Assembly: GCA_016584305.1 (NCBI GenBank)
Contig: JACEEZ010024149.1
Coordinates: 84,810 to 148,809 of the forward strand
Source: Chionoecetes opilio
Lineage: Eukaryota; Arthropoda; Malacostraca; Decapoda; Majidae
Direction: 5' to 3'
DNA: 64,000 nucleotides
Positions 57,780-64,000 of the stretch are shown here, piece after piece (position 1 is the stretch's first letter; each line of letters opens with the position of its first letter). The translations under genes were made by a program, and so were the position numbers. The notes under the pieces were generated by a model that saw nothing but the letters and a program-made list of their open reading frames with translations, did not search any database and was not told the DNA's origin.

Positions 57780-59110
57780 TTACAGTGGAGATCCATCTCA
57801 GCTGCGTCGATAACTGACGAAATTCTTAAAAAAAAAATAAAAAAGTACATAATAGTTGTTGATAAAGAGTAGCCTACGTAATGAAGCACTTATTACGTAA
57901 CTCCGCACTTATTTTTCTCCTGAAATACTGTACTTTACATGAATTACTATATTAACGTCATCACATCCAAAGCCACTTACCTTTCTTTACCCTATGTATG
58001 TGATGCACTATATAGTGATGAGATGATGACTGAAGTGATGAAGTAATTGTGCGAGGCTGTCGCTGTCGTGGTGGTCCAACTCGAGGGAGCCGACAAAAGT
58101 GACCCAACACTCGAGTTCAATTCCTACTTTACTGCATTACATGAAAAGAACACTTGCAATCTACTATTTCATTTCCTACAGTTATATCGCCATGATGTAA
58201 GTAATTGAATAAATATAGAATACTCATGATAGCTTCGCATTTCGAGATTTTGGTACAATTTTCTGAGCTCAGTCAAATATGATCTTTTATGATTATCAGA
58301 CAGTAATATAAGGTCTTGTATATTTAGTATGAAGTATTGTGAATAAATAGTAGATGATTTTAAGGTCTTGGTAAGATAAGAAAGGAAAAGGAGCCATGAC
58401 CCATGTCAGCTGTGTTGCCAAAACAGTAACAAAGCGACCAAAGTGAGTGTTTGCGAGCTGTGTTTTGGGGGTGAAGCGAAGGCCTTTAAACCATGTATTG
58501 ACAGGTATGTAACACGTTTATGTTTACTAATGAGTGAGTAAAACAAGTTCCATCATGAAGGTTAAGTATATGTTTGTGTGTATGGAGAGTTATGTGTTGT
58601 TGACTTGTTGGTGTGAGTCAGCCTCGCAGGGGTTGTCTCCGCCGCAGGGGTGAAGGAACTTTGCTGGGGAAATAGTTGAGGTTAAAGTCTTCCCTTGATG
58701 GGTTGTAGCGCCAAAAACAATACGGCAAGATTTCTGGCTTGGTTGCTCAGTAAACCTGCTAATTTAGGGTGAAACTTTTATTTCTGATTGAGGTAAATAT
58801 TTACTTTATGACTGTTGCAAGATTTTCAGACAAGTTCGAGTTTTTTTCCTCTTAATATGTGATGCCTTACCTAATAGAGTTTTTTCCTGTGCAAACCTCG
58901 AAAAGTGTTTTTTGCTATTCGAAAAAGTGGCTGATTGATTTTCATATTTTTTAGTATTGGAGTAGGGTAGAGGTACGGAGCCGTATCCTTAATCGCCGCG
59001 GCTAGAGATACGGCGGCCGTATTCCGGTTGTAATTGTGAAGAGATGTGAAACTCGCAAATCGACACTTTGAAAGATATATAACGTTTCCCTATGTATACG
59101 TTATGTTTGT
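57780..59110. other. unassigned, possible first exon near 58,370-58,508
   Basis: No homology recognised. A stretch ending GACAG then GTATGTAAC (about 58,505) looks like an exon end of a plus-strand transcript, on weak evidence. The rest appears noncoding. Confidence 0.25.
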
Positions 59111-59114
59111 CAAG

Positions 59115-59527
59115 GTATCGGTATTATTCCAGATGAACAATGAATTCACTTTGGTGGACGAAACTATTTTTTTCTGGTAAGTTTTGATGTGTTTTGATTT
59201 AATCTGCTAGCCGTTTCTGTCGCAATTTTTATTTTATTATTTTTTATTCTAGTTAGGTAAAGGTTAGGTTAGGTGTAGAATTGGTTAGGTTAGGTAAAGG
59301 TTAGGTTAGGTATAGAATTGGTTAGGTTAGGTAAAGGTTAGGTTAGTTATAGGTTCGGTTAGGTTCAATTTTTTTTTTGTCATTTTTGTTGGAAAAAAGA
59401 AGAAGATTTGCGACAGAAACGGTTAGCAGATTAATTCAAAACACATCAAAACTCATTAGAAAAAAATAGTTACGTCTACCAAATGAAGTTCGGTGTTCAT
59501 CTGGTAATTTACCAAAGTATCTTCTAA
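59115..59527. mobile_element. foldback/MITE-like element with TTAGG core
   Basis: Arms of about 115 bp are inverted (CTGCTAGCCGTTTCTGTCGCAA at left; TTGCGACAGAAACGGTTAGC at right; outer parts CCAGATGAACA and TGTTCATCTGG). The core has about three units of AGGTAAAGGTTAGGTTAGG plus TATAGAATTGGTT. Confidence 0.8.
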
Positions 59528-59730
59528 ATGTATCCAACCTCGCATGCATGTTTTTTGTATCACTCATGATCCAGCTTATCACTTCAGAGGCATTGATAAC
59601 ACGACGCGGCGCCTTTGTCTTGTGATAATTTGTAATGTTGGGTATTCCATCTGTGTAGTAACCTTGTCTGTTTGTCTTTTTATCATTATTTTTCCTGTCT
59701 TATCTTATTTCTCCATACTTTGTGTGGTGG

Positions 59731-59734
<4 letters not shown>

Positions 59735-59775
<41 letters not shown>

Positions 59776-59794
59776 GTGTGTGTGTGTGTGTGTC
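59735..59794. repeat. GT microsatellite
   Basis: (GT)n with one TT interruption. Confidence 0.97.
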
Positions 59795-59799
59795 GCAAT

Positions 59800-60582
59800 G
59801 AAGGGGGTGGTGAGGGTGTGAGAGTAAGGTGTGTGCAGAGATAAGTGTTTGGTGTTTGGCTGGTGTTGGTGAAAAACTGTGTTGGAGTATTGCTGTTTGT
59901 GTTTATCTAAGTCTTGCATGTTCGTGAGTGATTTACAATGCTTATACACTGTTTACTCATTCACCCAAGCTTTGCAAGTGTATTTAAGTGTAGTACAAAA
60001 TAATATAATCTGAGGTGGCGTTAAGAAACTAAGAATTAAATCAGAAACAAGAAATGTAAATATTATGAAAATTTGAATGTGTTTGAAAGTAAGAGAGAAG
60101 GTTTTTAGAATCATTGGTTGTTGTTTTTTAAGAGGCTACATTAGTGATTACAACTAATAGGAAAACATGATAATAACACGTCTTTTACTAGATAGCTTCA
60201 TGTACAACCAAGTCACTGTAGTAGAGAAGACAAAGTTGTGCACTAATCAGTATGAATATGATCAGTCAATGAATTTTATGAGTATGAATGAATTTTATGA
60301 GTATGAATGAATTTTATGAGTATTATTAATTATTATGAGTATTTTATGAGTATTTTATAAGTATTATGTATGAATCTTATGAGTATTATCAGGATTTGTT
60401 ATTTGGCAATGAGGCAACTATCTATAACACAAGGTATGTCCCGCTAGGTGTGTTATCTGTGTTATCAGAAGCAGCCTTGTTTTAGCAGGAACATTATCAC
60501 TATACAATGACAGTTGTGGGAATACTGTACTGTTATCTCAAACTTACATCCAGTGAGTGTGTACATGATGACAATGGTTAGG
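59800..60582. other. unassigned sequence
   Basis: Short repeats of ATGAATTTTATGAGT at 60,265-60,330. No gene seen. Confidence 0.5.
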
Positions 60583-60583
60583 T

Positions 60584-60668
<85 letters not shown>

Positions 60669-60675
60669 ACTTACA

Positions 60676-60763
<88 letters not shown>

Positions 60764-60766
60764 ACA

Positions 60767-60862
<96 letters not shown>
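60583..60862. repeat. long CA microsatellite
   Basis: About 280 bases of (AC)n with TACAC and CCACAC interruptions. The Cys/Val and His/Thr frames are artefacts. Confidence 0.98.
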
Positions 60863-60865
<3 letters not shown>

Positions 60866-61004
60866 GACTAAGGAGTTATTTATGATTAGTCGTATATATA
60901 TAACAGAGAGGTTATATTGTGATTAACTATGTCCTTTAGAGTTGAGGTGAAAGGTCATTAACATTTAAGGAAGGAATGCCAGAGTAGGCTTTTATTTGTT
61001 TATA

Positions 61005-61110
61005 TATTTTTTTTTTTTATTACATCACAAAGGAGTGGCCAAGGGCAAAAAAGAAGAATTAACACTAAGCCCTCTTAATTGCCAGTCCCTCTAAATAAGA
61101 TAAAGTTGAG
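61005..61110 (-). mobile_element. solo 3' tail of the Jockey-like LINE
   Basis: Poly-T (61,007-61,019) then ACATCACAAAGGAGTGGCCA and AGCCCTCTTAATTGCCAGTC, matching the LINE end at 55,056-55,165. Confidence 0.75.
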
Positions 61111-61208
61111 GTACTACATAGAGAGAGAAGGTTAGACAGTGAGAAGTTAGAATGTGTAAGGATGGGATAGGAGGAAACGGATGGAAATCTTCTATGACTT
61201 TATCTTAA

Positions 61209-61421
61209 CCCCTTCATGCCCAGCTGATCTTGATCTTTCCTTTGCTATAAACAATCGTATGTTATTAGCCATAAAATTTCGAAAAGTAACTTAATATACC
61301 GAATTTGCTAGTGAACAAGGATACTAAACAGGTCATATCTATTACATATTGCTTATATACACTAAAAATTGTCTAATGGTAGCCAAATTACAATGGAAAT
61401 TACGTTCTGGGTCTCAAGGGG
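61209..61421. mobile_element. piggyBac-like MITE, TTAA flanked
   Basis: TTAA at 61,205-61,208 and 61,422-61,425. Inverted ends CCCCTTCATGCCCAGC and (right, reversed) CCCCTTGAGACCCAGA. 213 bp. It is an inverted relative of 48,490-48,668, sharing TTACAATGGAAATTACGTTC. Confidence 0.88.
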
Positions 61422-61614
61422 TTAAGGGAGTTCCTGGGAATGAAGTGTCGTAATAACAAGATAAAGGTACGGGTGTTTTGTATATATGTACGTACCTTTT
61501 GTTTAAGATATCCCCTCGCAAGTGACATAAAGTGTACATATAACTTGGAATCATTGATAAACTAGATAATACCAACAATATTTTTAGGGTTAAGGATATG
61601 GAGGTAGGTAATAC

Positions 61615-61820
61615 TAATAAGGGAAGAAAGGGAAAGATAAAAACAAAAAATAGTAGTGCAAAAGAAAGAAGGCAGGAAGGAAAGAAGGAAATTAGGAAGG
61701 AAAGGAGGGAGGAAGGAAAGGAAAGGAAAGGAAAGATAAAAACAAAAAATAGGAGTGCGAAAGAAGGAAGGCAGGAAGGAAATAAGGAAAGTAGGAAGGA
61801 AAGAAGGAAGGTAGGAAAGG
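61615..61820. repeat. AAGG-rich microsatellite with a duplicated unit
   Basis: GGAAAGATAAAAACAAAAAA plus TAGTAGTGC or TAGGAGTGC occurs twice within AAGGAAGG repeats. Confidence 0.9.
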
Positions 61821-62029
61821 GTAGAGCTCAGTGATTGTGATGTACCGTGGTATAAATAGACAAGTAAAGAGGATGAGGTGTATTAATAGCCAGTGTACTG
61901 TTGTATTACCATGACAGATGCCTCGCCTCATCCTCAGACTTGTCCTTGCCAGGGGATTACCTAAGAGTGAGAGACAAGTGCCACGTAATATAAGAGTAGT
62001 AGTAAGAGTGCGTAAGAGTACATAGCCCA

Positions 62030-62765
62030 CATAAGAGAGTGTTTTGACATAGAGCATAAGGATGGGTGTATGTTCTTTGTTATGAGTGATGGTGTAAAAA
62101 TAGGAGTATGTAGTATATGAAAAGACATACCTACCACATAAGAGAGGGTTTTGACATAGAGCATAAGGATGGGTGTAAGTTTTTTGTTATGGGTGGTGGT
62201 GTAAAAATAGGAGTATGTAGTATATATGAAAAGACATATACCTACCACATAAGAGAGGGTTTTGACATAGAGCATAAGGATGAGTGTATGTTCTTTGTTA
62301 TGAGTGGTGGTGTGGGGTAGAAACAGGAGTATGTAGTATATATGAAAAGACATACCTAGCACATGAGAGAGGGTTTTGACATAGAGCATAAGGTAGAATA
62401 CAGTTTCTTTGTTAAGAGTGGTGGTGTGGGGTATAAATAGGAGTATGTATGTAGTGTATGAAAGGATGAGTGTAGGTTCTTTGTTATGAGTCTTGGTGTG
62501 GGGTAAAAATAGGAGTATGTAGTATATGAAAACATGAGACAAGTACCACATGAGAGGGTTTGACATAGAGCAATAAGGATGAGTGTAAGTGTAGGTTATT
62601 TGCTGTGAGTGGTGGTGTGGGGTAAAACTAGGAGGATGTAGTATATGAAAACATGAGACAAGTACCATAGAGGTTTGACATAGAGCAATAAGGATGAGTG
62701 TAAGTGTAGGTTATTTGCTGTGAGTGGTGGTGTGGGGTAAAACTAGGAGGATGTAGTATATGAAA
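62030..62765. repeat. ~110-bp tandem repeat, about 7 decayed copies
   Basis: Units contain AGAGGGTTTTGACATAGAGC, ATAAGGATGAGTGTA, TTCTTTGTTATGAGTGGTGG and AGGAGTATGTAGTATATGAA; later units are shortened. Confidence 0.9.
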
Positions 62766-63130
62766 ACACTCAATTAAGAAAGAATAAAACTCGGGACTTT
62801 AAGCTTGCCACATCCAGGCGCTAACCACTCTTTTGTTTCTATGAAGGCAAAGAGGAAACTTAAGACTTAAATAATAAAAATAGTAGTGTAGGTTAAAAAT
62901 AGGAGTAGTATTTGAAAGTATTGCAGTAGGAATTTTTTTATTTTATTTGGTTTGGATGGAAATATGGAAAGAGGTGGAATGGTCGTGAAATCAGGCATAT
63001 GTTTCCATTGTGACGGTGGACGATATAATGAAATGGATTAGGGTTAAAATGAAAATGCTGAGCTGAATTATGAGATTGGCTTTGATATATGGAACATTAG
63101 GCTGACAGTAATGAGGTGGAATCAATATTT
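62766..63130. other. unassigned sequence
   Basis: No gene or repeat recognised. Confidence 0.4.
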
Positions 63131-63604
<474 letters not shown>

Positions 63605-63694
63605 AAGCACTAAGGATGAATGATAAAAATGTTGATATGGAGACGGGGCCACACGAACATTGCTCTGGCCCTGTAAAATACAACAACTAGATGA

Positions 63695-63821
<127 letters not shown>

Positions 63822-63924
63822 TACATAGTAAACTTGGCTATCAAAGGTTTTAAAAAGTGACTTATCTGCCAATTTATCTTTTATTCAAACATCAAAACAT
63901 ATCTGTACTATATGTCTCATCTTG

Positions 63925-64000
63925 TCTATTCTGTATTCTGTCTATTAGTATTCTGTATTCTGTCTATTAGTATTCTGTATTCTGTCTATTAGTATTCTGT
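63925..64000. repeat. 22-bp tandem repeat at window end
   Basis: TATTCTGTCTATTAG and TATTCTG words, at least three units, cut by the window edge. Confidence 0.85.

Noticed and set aside
60465..60926. Long Cys/Val and His/Thr open frames
   Set aside because: They are translations of (AC)n. The same applies to 63,111-63,449, 63,554-63,872 and 59,686-59,949.

Overview
The window reads as nuclear DNA of an animal, most likely a decapod crustacean and perhaps a crab. I infer this from the abundance of CA, CT and ACGC microsatellites and minisatellites, CR1-like and Jockey-like non-LTR retrotransposons, tRNA-Val-derived SINEs, several MITE families and arrays of AACCT/TTAGG words. No prokaryotic operon, CRISPR array or intact virus was seen. 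Most long open frames are translations of simple repeats or fragments of mobile elements.

Two host-type genes stand out. The first is on the minus strand between 50,083 and 41,098. It is a split ubiquitin C-terminal hydrolase gene (Uch / UCHL3-like), pieced together here from six exons: a 12-codon first exon (MVRWLPLESNPA), a 12-nt microexon (VMNK), the N-terminal exon, the catalytic-Cys exon (ACGTVALI), a linker exon and the catalytic-His exon (VNEHFVAF...LYEL). Its introns hold minisatellites and pogo-, piggyBac- and Harbinger-like MITEs. Exons 3-5 carry single-base frame breaks. The second is an intronless minus-strand frame at 52,132-53,316. It encodes a 394-aa protein with an RFX-type winged-helix DNA-binding domain, a second degenerate copy of that fold, and an acidic tail like an activation domain. 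A frame-broken copy lies at 5,604-6,799.

Layout. 1-2,690: decayed ORF of a dispersed invertebrate family. 2,691-17,170: degraded copy of a block (RFX-like gene, Jockey-like LINE) that recurs at 51,139-57,560, here with a 6.2-kb insertion. 17,171-21,345: minisatellite and nested inverted-repeat (foldback) elements. 20,850-37,290: two tandem copies of an ~8.3-kb block (CR1-like LINE, pyrimidine tract, two minisatellites, MITEs, SINEs), meeting at an ambiguous base at 29,131. 37,300-50,260: Uch with repeat-filled introns and flanks. 51,068-51,604: 537-bp palindrome. 51,139-57,560: the clean copy of the block. 57,560-64,000: SINEs, foldback element, MITE and long microsatellites.

Base-level quality is very uneven. 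Homopolymers are inflated across about 7-17 kb, 27.3-30.4 kb and 33.2-34.3 kb. Within the tandem 8.3-kb pair, wherever one copy is noisy the other is clean. I read this as incomplete consensus polishing of duplicated (possibly haplotypic) sequence, so frame breaks should not be taken as biological without read support.
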